Below are positions 45,095 through 57,804 of a stretch of DNA of 64,000 nt, in pieces. The notes under the pieces were generated by a model. That model saw only the letters and a program-made list of their open reading frames with translations. It made no database searches and was not told the origin of the DNA. Every line of letters starts with the position of its first letter. Position 1 is the first letter of the stretch. Source of the stretch: Cristatella mucedo. Its lineage: Eukaryota > Bryozoa > Phylactolaemata > Cristatellidae. Position numbers and translations under genes: made by a program. The DNA is taken from positions 4,638,501 to 4,702,500 of the forward strand of contig WPIO01000011.1 in assembly GCA_009760855.2 (NCBI GenBank), written 5' to 3'.

Positions 45095-45770
45095 CTATAA
45101 TAATAATAATACAATTTATAAAGCACCCTCGGAGAACTCAATCTCTCTCTAGGCGCTTTACGCTTGCAACAATGGGAAACGCGATTGAATGGGGAGTAAT
45201 ATCATGCTTGATAAACAACATGAATAACATGGGTTAGGGGTAACATGCACAGGGTCAGCATGCAAGTGTGCTTAGTGGCAGCATGTACAGTGTCAGCACG
45301 CATAAGCACACGAAGGACGAATCACAAGGACCCACTAAATGCTGTCCTAAATAGGTGCCTTTTTAAGATTTTTTCTAAATGTGGTTAAGTCAAGGGATGT
45401 TGGGATGCAAGTCGGTAGTTAGTTCCAGGCTTTGGGAGCATGCGAACTAGATGCACGGTCTCCAAAGGGTTTGAAGTTTGTACGAGGTCTTGGTAAATTG
45501 CTCGATTCCGAAAAGTGGAAGGTACGATGCTTGGCCTGGTGGGGGTAGATCTAAGAGATAGCCTGGAGCCAAAGAATGAAATGACATAAAAGTGAGCGAC
45601 AAAACCTTGAAGTCGATCCGTTGCATGAATGGTAGCCAGGGCAGGTCGGCGAGAAGTGGTGTGATTTGACAACTACGAAGCTAACAGCAGACAAGCCTAG
45701 CTGTAGAGTTTTGCACCAGCTGTAAGCGCCTGATTGCACATGCCGCCAGGCCAGCAAGCAGTGAGTTACA
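45095..45770 (-). mobile_element. LINE family A, post-RT and 3' end
   Basis: Minus strand: TGTAACTCACTGCTTGCTGG at the 5' side, CTCCAGGCTATCTCTTAGAT, GAGCATGCGAACTAGATGC complement, GCGTAAAGCGCCTAGAGAGA and a TATTATTATTA tail at 45095-45118. Frames broken. Confidence 0.82.
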
Positions 45771-45771
45771 G

Positions 45772-46030
45772 ATAAACAACATGAATAACATGATTAGGGG
45801 GGACATGCATAGGGTCAGCATGCAAAAATGGTTAGTGGCAGCATGCAGAGTGCCAGCACGCACAAGCACATAAAGGACAATCACAGGGACCCACTAAATG
45901 ATGTCCGATTAAATCAAAGGGACCACTAAATGCTGTCCTATTATAGGAAATCATTTAGTGGGTCCCTGTGATTCGTCCTTTATGTGTTTATGCGTGCTGG
46001 CACTGTGCATGCTGCCACTAACCACTGAGC
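45772..46030. mobile_element. Head-to-head pair of family A 3' UTR fragments (inverted repeat)
   Basis: 45772-45905 is minus-oriented 3' UTR sequence (GACCCACTAAATGATGTCC at its right end). 45947-46030 is the same segment in plus orientation (ATTTAGTGGGTCCCTGTGAT). They flank about 40 bases that again contain GGGACCACTAAATGCTGTCC. The result is a foldback with arms of about 80 bases. Confidence 0.72.
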
Positions 46031-46059
46031 CTTGACCGAAACCAGGGTAAAATCGTTTA

Positions 46060-48830
46060 ACCGCCGACCAGCATTGACGAAACCCCAACAAGCTTCTCCT
46101 TCCTTCACGCCTCTAGATCTATTATATCAAACTGGAGATGGAGTCGCTGTTATCACATGCTCGTCCTTAATTTCCAGCTTTTCTCAGTCTTTTTGAAGAA
46201 GTTTTTCGAATCTATTCGTTTTTAGTTCACCTGACAACAAGCTGCCAATTGAAGCAGTAGTCTGTGGCCTCCAGGTAACAATTCCTTCTTTATCTATAAT
46301 TTCTCAGATCTCATTTTGATTCTGTTCTCAAAAAATATTGACATTTCTTCCTTATGTGTGATTTAAACTTTATTTTAATAATTTACCGTATGCCTTCAGC
46401 ACCGAATTTGGAGCACTTGTAGCAACTGCTGGCTTCTCAATTACTTGCCAGCTGTGAGATCGATCTCCTTAGAGGCCAGACATGCTTGAACTCACATCCG
46501 TCTTATGGTGGCAGACAAAGGATGACTCATGGCAAGCAGGACTCCGAGCGCGTGGGGAAAAGGTCTCAGCTGGGCTTCAAAAGGCAAAGCTGTGTTGCCA
46601 TCGCAACAACCAGTGGTTGCTACACACTGACTAACTGGTTGTCTCTTGCGGCTTACGTGCATGGCCCTACTCACATCGGGGATCACACACTCGACCGCAT
46701 TTACTTCTATAACTGCACGCCGTCATCCCCAATTATTAACAAATTCTGTTCATTTGACCGTATGCTGATCTCATTCAGTCTACAATGTGTGCCCTCCTCA
46801 TCTAAAATCACACGTCAATTGCAAAACTGAAGACTCTCGTAATCGATGCTGCCCTTGCGAGAAATTGACATGCATGCTGTCCTTGAGAAAAATATGTGCT
46901 TCACCTCTGCTGCTCAATCCTCTGTCCGACTTGTCATCATTGGTAAATTGCTACAACACGACACTAGCTGACATGCTCGACGAGTCTGACTAAGCGCACT
47001 GTGAGCCCTTGACCAGACGACAGGTGGTTTACCACAGCCATTAAACAAGCTAGTTCTACTAAGCCCAAACTTAAAAATGCATTCAAAAGATCAGGATTGA
47101 CTGTCCACCGACAGGTATACGAGGACTACTGTAGATAGTACCTATCGATCCTAGCAAAGGCCAAGTCTAGCTTCTATAAAAACATTGTTGAATCACAGAT
47201 GCACAATCCAAAAATGCTGATGTTGACGATCAACCATCTCCTTAACCGCTCTCAGGCTAGCTCCTTATCTAGGGATCTTTGTGATGATCTAATTGTTCAC
47301 TTCTGGCTTCTTTGTCAACAAGATAGACAAGATCAGGTAGTCTATCGCGAGGGGACAACAACTCCCCTGGAATCATGTCCCCCAATTCCATACAGCACCT
47401 CAATGTCTACATTCAAGCAGGTCACTAGTGATCAGGCCCCGAAGTTCATATCCCAATCAAAGAAGATAACAAGTCTTTTGGACTCTATTCCTGCTGTCCT
47501 GCTCCTTCGTTGCATTAATCGCTGCTGCCATTCATAACTAACATATAAATTACGTCATTAGCCTCACTCTCTTCTACCGTTCCTATCAAAGACACAGGAA
47601 CGAGCTATGGTAGACCAGCTGAACTCATATGTTGAAACTTAAAACCTTGCTAGTAAGTTCCAGTCTGGTTTTAGTACTAGCCATTCCTCAGAGTCAGCAT
47701 TACTTCGGGGGTAAAACGATCTACTTTGGTATACTCCAGAGTATTGGCAAGAATGGACACAAATCGTCCGAGGAACCTGTGAAGTATGCATCACCTCAGG
47801 GCTCTGCGCATGGTCCGGTTCATATTATGGTCATACTCTCTCTCTCTCTCTTGCCGACGTGATTGACAGGTACAATCTAGGCTTTCAGTTCTATGCGGAT
47901 GACACTCAATTGTACCTTTGCTTTGATCCCTCCAAACCCTCCAGCACACCAAATTCTATCAACTCCCTTGCTGCATGTATTGATGACATCTGCATATGGA
48001 TGGCAGTGAACTTTCTTAATTTGAATTATAATAAAACCAACCCAACAGTAATGGGACGACCAAGTTTGATTCAGAACTGGGAACGGCCAACGTTCAAAAT
48101 CGGTTCTGCCAGCACATCTCCGGTTGAATTTGCATGCAATCTCGGTGTCCTTTTTTAAACCAACCTTCAATTAGATGAAAACTCCACATTCAAGTTTGCC
48201 TATTTTCAGCTACATACATTACTAAAATTCGGGCTTGTCTAGACAGGGATACCACATCGTCATTGCATTCGCGACATCCCGTCTCGACTTCTGTAACTCA
48301 TAGCTTGCTGGTCCACCGGCCAGTGCAATCAGATGCTTACAGCTTGTGGAAAACTCTGCAGCTAGGCTTTTCTGTTGTGAGCATGGCTTTTACCATATCA
48401 TACCACTCCTAGCGGACCAGCACTGGCTCGCAGTCAAGCATTGCATCTACTTCAGAGTTCTGTCACTCACTTTTAGGTCTCTTCATTCTTTGGCACCAGC
48501 CTATCTATCAGACCTACTTCCCTGAGAGGCTAAGCGTCGTGCCACTTGCTTTTCTGAATTTATTCGTTTAACTCTAATAACACACTTGATAAAGTGTAAT
48601 ATTATAGGTAAACGATTAGATTTAGAAGACTATACTTCTTACAAAGCTGAAATCCTTTGGAGACTGTGCCTCTCGTCCCTATGCTCCCAAAGCTTGGAAT
48701 TAACTACTGACTTGCATCACGACGTTCCGTGAATTGACTACATTTAGAAGAAGTTGAAAGAGCACATATTTATCACAGCTTTTAGTAAATCCACGTGATT
48801 TCTCTTTTGCGTGTTTTTAGGGGTGCCACA
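46060..48830 (+). mobile_element. L2-type LINE family A, degenerate near-complete 3' two-thirds
   Basis: Endonuclease traces start with CTGGAGATGGAGTCGCTGTT (46.13 kb). VHGPTHIGDHTLDRIYFYN follows at 46.65 kb, the linker VTSDQAPKFISQSKK at 47.43 kb, and the RT tail FQFYADDTQLYLCFDPS at 47.88 kb. The post-RT region ends near 48.8 kb (CACATATTTATCACAGC). Parallel to the copy at 33-36 kb, with many stops. Confidence 0.8.
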
Positions 48831-49137
48831 TTTTCAGTGGCGCAACAGGGACAGGCGTGCGAGTGCATGTTGCAATCGCATTGATGTAAAGAGACCAGAT
48901 GCAGTGCAGAGAGCTCACTGTGATCATAGGCTAACCGTTTACTAATTGAGTGAGGCGGAAGTTCTCTAGGCAGCCCGATCGACCTGACAGCTGGGCATAA
49001 GGCAGGTTCGTCGTTCCGATGCGAATGGTCGATGTTTGCGAAGAAGACTCTTCAGCATACCGCAGGTCTCAGGGATATTTAACTTGCATGTGGACAAATG
49101 GCGCGGGTCGGCACGGCACAGCTGCTGCATTGTGGAC

Positions 49138-49605
<468 letters not shown>

Positions 49606-49609
49606 GGAG

Positions 49610-50695
49610 TGGCCTAGTAACGCGAACGTATAGTTGCGATACCATATCCTTGTTGCGTCATATCCGGCTGGGAAAGCTTTGAGCCCGCAGAACATCAAAA
49701 AGCTCTAGCCAAAGCCTGTTGGTGAAATATGGGACCAACCATGTGAATTCGGGGTCATTTCGCCGCTAAATAGGGGAATCGCAAGGTATTAATCCTTCAA
49801 ACAATTATTTAATAGGTCAAGGTCCTTGAAACCACCAGCTTACGCTGCTCGTACAGCGTTTGGTTCGGTATTTTATGAGCAAGCAAAGTCTACAAGCATG
49901 CCGTATGTACTTAGCCTGCTTGTGAATCTTGCCATAGCGGAAATAGCAAGGCCATAAACTTGTCAAACCGCGAGTAAGAAGGCCACCAATCAGCCAAGTT
50001 TCGCCTTGATCTCAAGATCGTACAGGGTGCAATGGACTAGTGCTGGTCGGCCAATCTAAACTACACGGGCCCTTTACCTCTGGATCACGCCATCAAACTG
50101 GGCGACAAAAAAGACACGACAGCAAAGCAACCCTATCATGCCAAAACGTTAGCATGGCACGGCCTTGCCCATCGGAACTAAACAACATTGTGCATTGAGC
50201 AGAACTAAACGCAGCACACAGCTGCTCCTTTAGTGGGAAGGCGACATAACAACAGCTTCATATATACTTAAGTATTCGCTGCGCGCTAATTCTAGCTCAT
50301 ATGCAGAATATTTGCTTCTTTCGCGCCAACGCCGTCTCTGGGTATTCGCAAAGGTAAAATCTGATGCAACATACCGCCAACCTCAATTTCTAGCACACTC
50401 GCATCGCGTGGCAAGCCAATGAGTGGTCAGCTATAGCAGGCAGAAACCGATAGCTAATAACTTGAGGAAAATGGCTTGCGCTATAAATGATATTTGTCGC
50501 ATCGCCTTTTATCGGCTTTTGAATGATGCCGCTCGTTTATCCGTTTCACTTGGCTGCGGAGTTGAATATTCCTGCGAGCGCTTCGTAGACGCTCAAGCCT
50601 GCTGCCTCGGGCTCAGTCGCTGCTACCAGAGAGCGAGATTTCGCACTGAGTTAAAACATCCTGCCGAGCCATTACGTCCCTATCTCAAACAGCTG
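49610..50695. other. Unrecognised stretch between two polypurine arrays
   Basis: No exon or repeat family seen. A 93-codon frame (50423-50704) ends in the second array and has no match I know. Confidence 0.4.
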
Positions 50696-50699
50696 AATG

Positions 50700-51135
<436 letters not shown>

Positions 51136-51309
51136 TGAGGAAATGCAAACACAGTTGTATGGCCCAATGAACAGGCGAGGACACGTTTCGCAAGGCCTGT
51201 GCTCTAGCAATGACGTTTTGAAGACGCCATTTCAGCTGAGTTCTTTCCACAAATGCACACGTTCGCTCGGTAGGCTGATGCTTGCAGTCAGCTGATTTCG
51301 CAGCGTGAT

Positions 51310-51445
51310 TTATGTAGTGGCGGAAGACCCTTCGCGGCAATAACGACCTTTAACAGTGATCAGAACGGGAACGCTAGCTGCCGGACTCGAACGCACGACC
51401 TGGGTCGTGAAGAACGAGCACCTTGCCCCTGGGCTAAGGTCCTAG
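51310..51445 (-). mobile_element. tRNA-derived SINE
   Basis: Minus strand: ACCTTAGCCCAGGGGCAAGG (A box), CAGGTCGTGCGTTCGAGTCC (B box) and a body ending GTCTTCCGCCACTACATAAA. Same family as the 34.9 and 56.1 kb copies. Confidence 0.75.
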
Positions 51446-51446
51446 T

Positions 51447-51562
51447 AGCGAAATTTCTGGACGTCGGCGGCGAACACTCCTTCTGTCACCAGGATATGAA
51501 ACCGGGGCCTTGGGTCTCAGAGGATCCGCGACGCTAATCCCCTGTGCTACGGTCGGAGCGGT
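51447..51562 (-). mobile_element. Second tRNA-like SINE head of a different type
   Basis: Minus strand: CCGTAGCACAGGGGATTAGC (A-box-like), then GGCCCCGGTTTCATATCCTG (B-box-like). Its spacing and sequence differ from the main SINE, and it directly abuts one. It could be a decayed tRNA pseudogene. Confidence 0.5.
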
Positions 51563-51699
51563 CGGAACAGGTCAGCGATCTGTCTAGGGGCGACCACCAT
51601 CTGTTAGTCCGTGTCTCCGTTCCGTTTTGCCCGTTTCTCTGTCTCTCTGAATCCGAAGCGGTTGGCTATCTATGTACGCATGGCTATTAGGATGAGCAT

Positions 51700-52260
51700 T
51701 TCTTAGAACAAATAGACGCTTGCAGGCCCTCGACGCGGTGGAGGTAGCAGGCGCGTCAACGAGCGAGCAGCCGAGCCGCGCCTGCCGCAGCGGAGAGCGC
51801 TGCCGTTCGAATAGCGCACCAGTCTGCAAGCCGCCGCCGCCGCTCGATCTCGATGGTCCCGGCAGCCTCCGTCGGCCGTGAATCCTGCCGCGCTGCCGCG
51901 CGGCAAGAGAGTGCCGTCTCGTATCGGTGGCCGCGGGCTCGAAGCCGCGACGCGCCGCTCTGCCTGGACTTCGACACCGAAACCACCGACGGGCGGCTGC
52001 GGCGCATCCGGTCGCGAAAAACATGCGGCGGCCGGGAAAATGGCGGCGGCCCAATTTTCAAAGTTTTCCATGGCTCGGCCTCGCTCGCGCTCTCAGCCTC
52101 ACGAAACAAAGTCTGGCACGGTTCTTCTATGCAGTCGCTTTTGGTACACATTCTGTGCAGCCACAAGCGAGTGCACACCTCCGCGTCAAGACGGGGGCGG
52201 CTGGCAATCTCGGGCAGCGCGAGTATAACGAGAAGTCCAGGTCGAACTATCATTAGCTGT
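51700..52260. promoter_or_regulatory. Second CpG-rich block, possible promoter
   Basis: Local CpG density is high. AAAATGGCGGCGGC at 52037-52050 is a good YY1-type promoter motif, about 1 kb upstream of the 53050 ATG. Overlapping GC-driven frames on both strands have no family match. Confidence 0.4.
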
Positions 52261-52262
52261 GC

Positions 52263-52814
52263 TTGCAGCGTTCTTATAAAGACTCATTAGAAGGCGTTCG
52301 AGCTAGTTCAGCACTTTGCGCTGAAGGAGGAAATCTGCCGCAGCACGGCTTTGCGCAGGTGTGCCGAGCATGTCGCATGAGTGAGCGTGACATTAAACGC
52401 TTCAAGATTTTACAGAAAGCTTCTTCCATTATTTTCTACTGCTTGCCAAACGTTTGCCTGAAACTCGGCGCATCTATCGGCCGCTTGTTTGGCCGTGGGC
52501 AAGCGCTTTCGTTCAACAGACATCAGGGACATGCGGATATCAAGCATTACGGTCATAACATTACATTATCAGTCATTCGTGAAATTTACTCGCCGAGCTG
52601 CTTTGGAGGCGGTAGATGCAGCTCCGGCATTTTTGATTCTGTAATAATAAAATTGATAACGATACGAAATTTGATTGGCACCTTATTGGAGATAAATCTT
52701 TTTATAGGAAACATTTATAAGCTCTATAACGAGGAGGGGGTCTATCGGGTTTATTTTGTACAGCTGGCAACTGCCTTTCGTGTCAACTTGTTCAACTGTG
52801 GCAACTTAAACTAA
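52263..52814 (+). CDS. 183-codon open frame of unknown status
   Basis: The longest non-repeat, non-LINE open frame in the window, but not recognised. It has two hydrophobic patches (IIFYCLPNVCLKLGASIG and IIKLITIRNLIGTLLEINLF) and ends FRVNLFNCGNLN before TAA. The first half is GC-richer and the second AT-rich, which speaks against one natural coding exon. Chance frame or decayed gene are both possible. Confidence 0.2.
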   Translation: MQRSYKDSLEGVRASSALCAEGGNLPQHGFAQVCRACRMSERDIKRFKILQKASSIIFYCLPNVCLKLGASIGRLFGRGQALSFNRHQGHADIKHYGHNITLSVIREIYSPSCFGGGRCSSGIFDSVIIKLITIRNLIGTLLEINLFIGNIYKLYNEEGVYRVYFVQLATAFRVNLFNCGNLN

Positions 52815-53049
52815 AACAAGGAAGCAATGGCTGCCTACAAGGTGACGTTTTTCGACATTAGATTGGGCGTCAGCAGATTCGCGTGGTTAATCTGCACTTT
52901 GGGCCATAGTTCATGAAATCTTTGCGTCGCGCGAATTCCGTCTGGCCCTAATTGGCGCACCGGAAGTGTGCGCGCATGTTGTTTAAAATATGCCACCGCT
53001 GTGATAAAAGCTGTGCTGCGTCCGCACATTCGCAGCCACCCGCGAAAAG

Positions 53050-53412
53050 ATGACTGAGCAGAAACAGTGGTCACCTCCCCGCCGCCCTTCCTCTGTTCTC
53101 TCACCCGACCATTTCGGCGTGCTGCACAGTCTGAAAGGAGGAGCCATTCTCAGTGGCACCACCGGGTTGGAGAGTCTGCGGGAGAAGCAACAGCACGAAC
53201 AGTTCACGAATCTGAAGCCATTGGTCATAGGCGGCAGCAGCAACAGGTCGGAGAGACCACCGCTGAACGGCGTGCTGCGAAAGTTGAAAGAAGATTCCCG
53301 TCCTACCCAGCATCAGCGAGCCGGAAGAGAGACCGAGCGAAAGAAGCAGAAGCAACACGACATTTCCCGTGAGACTTTTCCCTGGCATGAGCTAGTAAAG
53401 TGCATTTGGTGA
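53050..53412 (+). CDS. Probable first coding exon of an unrecognised gene
   Basis: An ATG in good context (AAAAGATGA) opens a 120-codon frame beginning MTEQKQWSPPRRPSSVLSPD, with FGVLHSLKGGAILSGTTGLE, LKPLVIGGSS, NGVLRKLKED and a basic, coiled-coil-like ETERKKQKQHD. It is polar and rich in charged residues, with codon-like composition, downstream of a CpG block. A donor at about 53395 (GAGCTA|GTAAAG) would end it after FPWHEL. I do not recognise the family. Any later exons are not certain in this window. Confidence 0.42.
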   Translation: MTEQKQWSPPRRPSSVLSPDHFGVLHSLKGGAILSGTTGLESLREKQQHEQFTNLKPLVIGGSSNRSERPPLNGVLRKLKEDSRPTQHQRAGRETERKKQKQHDISRETFPWHELVKCIW

Positions 53413-53439
53413 TAACATAATATCCACGGAAAGAATGAC

Positions 53440-54430
53440 CTATCACGTGAATGTTTCCTGCCCGCCTTTTTTAGCAGTACAGTTTAAGCTTTGGGGAGAG
53501 CTGAAATGTTTTCATCCAGGAAATAAGAAACCAGTATCCTGTGCATTGATGCCTTCCTGCATTGCGTTTGAATTCAAAATTACCAAATTAATCCCCGATG
53601 AATTAATAAAATCAGAATTTCTTAGCTGACGTGCCTGTGCGAACTTGACTGTTTGAAGATACGCGATTCCTTAAGCTTTACGTCCAGCTACGTCAGTGTG
53701 TATTCAGTCCAAATGAAGCCGCGGGCCGCATTAACAGACTAGCGCATTTTTTTCAAACTAAGCATAGACAAGCGAGTGACTTAAGAGGATTTAGTTTTTC
53801 GCGTCATCTCTACTTGCTAAATAATACAGAAAGTTGCTGCACAGTTTAGGCATAATGCAAGCTTTTCAATAAAATGCTTCATGGTTTTCCTGCAGAGGTG
53901 CATAGCACGCGTTTCTCGAAGGTTGCATTTAAGCACCCAAACACACGTTTGCATAAGCTACATTAGCAAGTGCCGCTCCCTCTCAAGAAAAAGTGTCCAG
54001 CTGATTAACTGCAATAGGCAGAACATTTTTATTTTTTCTCCAGCATTTATTTTCTCATCGATTTTAGTTTAATGGATCCATAGGAATCGTGCTCATCAGT
54101 GCATCTCTTGGTGCAGTAGATCTTAAAACGCCCCGTATAATAGATAGCTGCAAAAATGCACTTTCTATAGGGCTGTATTTACCTTATCCAGACCTAAACA
54201 TTCACTGATAGTAGATTAACTGCGACTAATATAAATTCTGCCGTCAGTTCTCGGGAAAAGTCAACTCATTTTCTTAACACTTGCTAGGCATTAAACACCT
54301 GCTTTGTCATTCAGATTGTCCAGACTGACACACTGAATGAATTTGAAAAAACCTGTTCACACGTGCGTTTATAACCTAGATACGTTAATAAATACAATAA
54401 GGGTCATCAATACTTTCCAACCTTCTCTGG
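53440..54430. other. Unrecognised stretch
   Basis: AT-rich; only short open frames. If the 53050 exon is real this is probably intron. Confidence 0.4.
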
Positions 54431-54435
54431 CTCTC

Positions 54436-54640
54436 CCTGAAGCAGTGTAGTGACTTCAATGCTCTGTCACTCACTTTTGGGTCAATTAATTCTATTGCTC
54501 AGGCCTGCTTATCACTTAGTGCGTGTACACACACAAGCGCGCGCACTCACGCACACGCACACGCGCGTGCGCGCACACACACCCACCAATACACACGCAC
54601 GCACACACGTACGAACGAACACACACACACACATGCATAA
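54436..54640 (+). mobile_element. LINE family A scrap followed by CA-type microsatellite
   Basis: CTCTGTCACTCACTTTTGGG and TTCTATTGCTCAGGCCTGCT (54.46-54.51 kb) match the post-RT region. The copy breaks off into (CA/CG)n repeats at 54528-54635. Confidence 0.6.
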
Positions 54641-54644
54641 GTTG

Positions 54645-55740
54645 AACTTATGAGGGGTTGATACGTGTATTTGTTTGAACAGATTATTTATAAAAGTCTA
54701 TACTGCTTAACGGAGTTCACTGTCTGAAAAAATAAACGAACGCCGTTACTTAGCGAAAATTCAACAAGCAAACATTCAACTGCCGCATGATGCGCGGGTA
54801 CAGAGATCTATTGTGCATATATGCAGCACTCTCCAAAGTGGATGGTCTCCATGTCTTTGCAACGTTTCCTGAGAGGCGAGTAGCAGCCCTCTTTGTTGAA
54901 GGTATGTTCCGTTAACAAGCACAGCATGTTATACTTTTGAGCCCGACTACTGAGTTGGAGACACTCCAGAGCGTCACGTAACAGACGCACAGCGAGTGGG
55001 CTAGCTCCGTTCGAACGGCTACACTATTTTGGAAATAGTGAGTATTCATACATTTGCTTGCAGCTACAAACGACGGAAGCGGCAGATAGCTTTCCTTCGA
55101 AAATGTCTTATGCTGCTACTAAAGGCGTCATTCCTGCCGAGTGAAAATTCGTAAAATCATCAAGATCGAAGTAGCGAAAAACGGCGCAATTAGTAGCTTG
55201 CAGCTTGCTCGCCGAATACTGCGGACCGTATACGCGATAGACACGATAGGCAGACTTACGAGCGCCGTATCTATTGAGATTAACCAATTTTTGGCGCGAC
55301 TTCTGACTTTGCCTGCATACATTGCGAAGACATAATCGCAGCAGCTCTCTTTGGACCATGATCAGCTGGTCTGGTCACTGCACTGGCTGGTCTAGTCACT
55401 GCAAGAGGGGAAGATTGCCGCCAAGGCTCGGCTGCCGCTGTATATAAATTTTCCTGTTTTATCAGCTAACCTTCACTTCATTCCACTTCACTGCATCTAA
55501 AACTTTGTAAAAAATTGTATACAACAATTCTAATTATAAGAGTAAATGCAATTGCATCGCTTACTGCTATTAGCGTGATTATAATTGGTAATGCTTTTTA
55601 ACATACTTCTTTGATAAATGTCATTAGAGTGCGAAGTTCACTCACTGGACTTCATTAGTCACGAGCGCTTAATAGTCCAGAGTGGTATCCTTTTCATTCT
55701 ACCGAGGAGGAACTCATCTGCCTGAGCCAGTCATTGGAGA
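54645..55740. other. Unrecognised stretch
   Basis: Opposing open frames at 55108-55359 have no family match. A local direct repeat of CTGGTCTGGTCACTGCA-type sequence occurs twice at about 55362-55401. Confidence 0.35.
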
Positions 55741-55741
55741 C

Positions 55742-55822
55742 GGCAACAGTGTCAGCAGGCATAAGCACGTAAAGGACGAATCACAGGGACCTTCTAAATG
55801 CTGTCCTAAGTAGATGCATTAA
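55742..55822 (-). mobile_element. LINE family A 3' UTR scrap
   Basis: AGGACGAATCACAGGGACCT and AAATGCTGTCCTAAGTAGAT are the minus version of the family A 3' UTR (compare 44.46 kb). About 80 bases. Confidence 0.65.
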
Positions 55823-56044
55823 AAGCAAGAGCATGACAAGTATCTATGAATCTGTGTTCGTTGCTCACGGGTCCCAGCGAAATTGGTGAAGAAGTTGAGC
55901 CAGTTGGCCACTGAGGCAGTCTGTCTTTGAGGAGATGGAGGCCAGCTAATGGCTGCAAAGTATCTGGGCTGCATCCAAGGTCACGTGAGAGTGCCCAGGA
56001 CCTCTCATAGAGGAGAGAAGGACGAAGTCAAGGTAGCTATCATT

Positions 56045-56212
56045 TATGCCTCTGGTCTTAGCCCAGGGATAAGGTACTCGAACTTCACGACCCAGGTAGT
56101 GGGTTCGAGTTATGCAGCAGGCAATCGTTTGTTGACCACAGCAAGTTTGGTGACAGCCAATCAGGCTCTTCAGCCACTACATAAACCAGGCTCTCTGATC
56201 ACCCGACTACCT
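56045..56212 (+). mobile_element. tRNA-derived SINE
   Basis: GGTCTTAGCCCAGGGATAAG (A box), CCCAGGTAGTGGGTTCGAGT (B box), body GCAGGCAATCGTTTGTTGAC and GCTCTTCAGCCACTACATAA. Plus orientation. Confidence 0.78.
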
Positions 56213-56756
56213 TACTTACTGACTATGCACAATTTTGTATGTTGCAGACCAACATGCTGGCTGCGGTTGGTTTCAGTGCTCTTGTTTAGTGGTATCTGCA
56301 TCTGCCCCAGGGCCTTTGAAGGTGCTACCCAAGCATTTCGCACAACCTTCTCTGTATTGTACAGCAGTTATGCAAGGCAGCTTGAATGCATGCACACCCA
56401 TTCTAGCCAGCATATAAGCTGAAGTGTTATGCACTGACAGCATCTTGGTGTATAATCAGTTTTGGCCTTCGACATGCTTATGAGTACTTGCTTGGCTACC
56501 GGCACTGCATTATTTAGCAGCGTTCGTTTCTGGGTTAGACTGCACACAGTTTCCAGCACAATGTATTTAGGAAGCAGGCGTTAGCATAATGCAGAATGCT
56601 AACTTTGTGGCTTAGCTCATGCCACTGACATTGACCTTGAAGCACATACTGCTATGGACCCGAGGGGCCAAGTAAATCAGATAAGATAACATAATGTACC
56701 CGCGATAAGCTAGCCAACTGTGCAGCACCTTTCAAGAGTAGAGTCTAAGCATTGGT

Positions 56757-56845
56757 GACATAAAAATGTAAAGCGCCTAGAAAAAGATTGAGTTCTCCGA
56801 GGGTGCTTTATCAAGTGTATTATTGTTATTATTGCTATTATTAAG
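56757..56845 (+). mobile_element. LINE family A 3' tail fragment
   Basis: AAATGTAAAGCGCCTAGAAA, GATTGAGTTCTCCGAGGGTG and an ATT tail. Only the last 90 bases of the element. Confidence 0.78.
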
Positions 56846-56849
56846 CTTG

Positions 56850-57515
56850 TTCATTGCACGAGCAGATCCAAAAATATGCACATTACAGCACATAACCTTT
56901 GCATGCCAGTTTGAAGGAGCAGCACAGTTTTCCTATTAAAGCAGCAGCTGCTCTTAAGTTTAAGATGTCCGCGAAGAGATGAAACACTATTTCAACGACC
57001 TCTGTTTGCTTCAAGCCATTCCCTTTCACTAACACATAACTTGGCGCTTGGCCCAGATTATGGCCAAAGACCCAGAAAGGTAGGTCATTAGTGGAACAGA
57101 TCGATACAAGCTGCTGAATATAAAATATTGTCACCAGTTGGTGCATGTGCTTAACGACAAGTTTAACGAGAGTGAGAGATGCTTCTAAAATCGTGAGGGA
57201 TGCTCATATCTTTTGTTAGGGGTTATCCCTAGCATGACATCCTGTTTTGCATATGCTCTAAGCCCAGTCCTATAAAGTGTGCTGGGAGGAATAGTCGTAG
57301 CCTGCCGGAGATGTTCATCTGTCTGCTGCAAAGGGTAAGGCAGCTAATAGCAACGATACCATGCTTGTCGAGCCACTACAGGCAATGCTTTTATTATTCA
57401 TAGTTTATCTTTTGTTCGGCATGCCCACTACGAAGATCAGTAGTCAGCAGAACGTGGATTTGTTTCCTGACACTGGGAATGCGGATCAGCCTGACCTCCT
57501 TGCATTCATGTTTAT
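56850..57515. other. Unrecognised stretch
   Basis: No exon or repeat family seen between the LINE tail and the CA array. Confidence 0.4.

Positions 57516-57516
<1 letters not shown>

Positions 57517-57592
<76 letters not shown>
57517..57592. repeat. (CA)n microsatellite
   Basis: About 70 bases of CA, directly followed by CG-containing CA variants and the octamer array. Confidence 0.95.
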
Positions 57593-57611
57593 GCATGCAC
57601 GCGCACACGCG

Positions 57612-57800
57612 CACACGAGCACACGAGCACACGAGCACACGAGCACACGAGCACACGAGCACACGAGCACACGAGCACACGAGCACACGAGCACACGAGC
57701 ACACGAGCACACGAGCACACGAGCACACGAGCACACGAGCACACGAGCACACGAGCACACGAGCACACGAGCACACGAGCACACACACACACACACACAA
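57612..57800. repeat. Octamer minisatellite ACACGAGC, about 21 units
   Basis: Near-perfect tandem copies of an 8-base unit to 57783, then a short CA run. It seems to have grown from the flanking CA repeat through a GAGC variant. Open frames (TSTRAHEH, SCARVLVC) are by-products. Confidence 0.95.
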
Positions 57801-57804
57801 ACAG

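Noticed and set aside
52080-52170. Possible family B LINE 3' fragment
   Set aside because: Only a weak echo (CGCTTTTGGTACACATTC-like); too short and diverged to support.
55141-55335. 64-codon plus frame with histone-fold-like pattern
   Set aside because: Starts at GTG, overlaps a longer opposite frame, and the resemblance rests on composition only.
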